From Halovenus sp. (GTDB lineage: Archaea; Halobacteriota; Halobacteria; Halobacteriales; Haloarculaceae), in the NCBI GenBank assembly GCA_003551265.1, contig PUMG01000376.1:1-6551 (forward strand): a stretch of 6,551 nt of DNA, in the 5' to 3' direction. The position numbers and the translations under genes were made by a program. A model generated the notes under the pieces. The model saw nothing but the letters and a program-made list of their open reading frames with translations, was not told the DNA's origin and searched no databases. Of the stretch, positions 6,320 through 6,551 are shown one piece after another (the first letter of the stretch is position 1; each line of letters opens with the position of its first letter).

Positions 6320-6411
6320 AGTTGATGCTCAGACACCGCCACTTAATCAGTATCGATTTGCCGTGAGGATACCCATAGCTTATTGATGGTTTGGCTGAAA
6401 CCCCTGCAGTA
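6320..6411. promoter_or_regulatory. Divergent intergenic region between mosaic nuclease and right-edge gene
   Basis: These 92 bases separate two genes that point away from each other, so both core promoters must fit here. The leftward TATA-like box is at 6342-6347. For the rightward gene an AT-rich block agcttattga (6377-6386) lies about 26-35 nt before the GTG at 6412 and is a weak TATA candidate. The region is clearly less GC-rich than the flanking genes. I see no strong palindromic operator. Confidence 0.5.
6342..6347 (-). promoter_or_regulatory. Putative TATA box of the mosaic nuclease gene
   Basis: On the minus strand this reads ATTAAG within ATACTGATTAAGTGG, centred about 26 nt upstream of the ATG at 6319. 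That spacing is what a leaderless haloarchaeal transcript starting at or next to the ATG would need. No Shine-Dalgarno-like sequence lies in the right place before this ATG, which also fits a leaderless message. Confidence 0.5.
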
Positions 6412-6551
6412 GTGATAGGGTGGGAGTTCTCGATTCTCCAGGCAGCCACTCTCACGGGCGGCGTGTTGGGGATCGGTGTCGGCTTGTGGGTCCTCTCACA
6501 GCGTCCCAACCCGATTGCGTGGCCGCTTGCACTGTTCGTGTTTGCCTCCTC
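6412..6551 (+). CDS. N-terminus of a membrane protein, possibly a 7TM-type sensor histidine kinase (3'-truncated)
   Basis: An open frame begins at GTG 6412, after an in-frame TAG at 6376-6378, and runs off the window after 46 codons. It starts MIGWEFSILQAATLTGG, forms a first hydrophobic segment (about residues 8-28, Gly/Leu/Val-rich), then a short polar loop SQRPNPIAW and the start of a second hydrophobic segment PLALFVFAS. A helix, a short R-P-N-P type loop and another helix at the extreme N-terminus resemble the N-terminal 7TM sensor region of many haloarchaeal histidine kinases, but no kinase motif is in view. A TTG at 6391 is an alternative start but would add seven polar residues before the membrane segment. 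That it is a membrane protein is fairly sure; the kinase assignment is tentative. Confidence 0.55.
   Translation, partial: MIGWEFSILQAATLTGGVLGIGVGLWVLSQRPNPIAWPLALFVFAS

Noticed and set aside
6350..6372. Short inverted repeat GTATC-N13-GATAC in the divergent region, considered as an operator.
   Set aside because: Five-base arms are easily expected by chance and there is no second copy or known regulator motif.
6303..6509. Minus-strand open frame of 68 codons across the divergent intergenic region.
   Set aside because: It overlaps the promoter region and the start of the better-supported plus-strand membrane protein, has no motif, and its composition is not acidic like the local genes.

Overview
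The window looks like chromosome of a halophilic archaeon (class Halobacteria). The signs are very acidic Asp/Glu-rich proteins in all three readable genes, high GC with strong third-position bias, a twin-arginine signal on a large secreted protein, TATA-like boxes about 26-27 nt upstream of start codons (leaderless-type promoters), and family members typical of haloarchaea.

Layout from left to right: (1) the 3' part of a plus-strand RNase Z (tRNA 3' processing endonuclease), whose N-terminus lies off the window; (2) a convergent minus-strand gene for a polytopic site-2-type zinc metalloprotease with two CBS domains, whose last 16 bases overlap the end of RNase Z; (3) an 83-nt gap with a TATA-like box for the protease; (4) a 4.3-kb minus-strand gene encoding a 1435-residue Tat-exported mosaic protein; (5) a 92-nt divergent intergenic region; (6) the first 46 codons of a plus-strand membrane protein, possibly a 7TM-type sensor histidine kinase, running off the right edge.

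The centrepiece is the 1435-residue protein. Reading it by eye, I find two recurring modules. Module A (four copies) carries a D-I/V-P-L-V motif and, in its best copies, a DExHGQ motif. Module B (four copies) is an FT..EL..L..FV..GGAVFLF unit ending in a D/N-rich loop. A followed by B looks like one GATase1-like/DUF4350-type (GIFT-like) domain. The order is Tat signal - A - A - Ig-like beta domain - A - B - acidic linker - B - B - staphylococcal-nuclease domain - A - B - C-terminal Trp/Arg helical hairpin. The nuclease domain keeps every catalytic position of staphylococcal nuclease that I could align, so the protein is probably an exported, calcium-dependent nuclease on a large modular scaffold. 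That makes extracellular DNA or RNA the likely substrate, but this is inference.

The genes do not form an obvious pathway. RNase Z is housekeeping. The protease and the mosaic nuclease lie in the same direction but each has its own promoter-like element. The mosaic nuclease and the right-edge membrane protein are divergent and close enough to share a control region. No tRNA, rRNA, CRISPR array or insertion sequence is visible.
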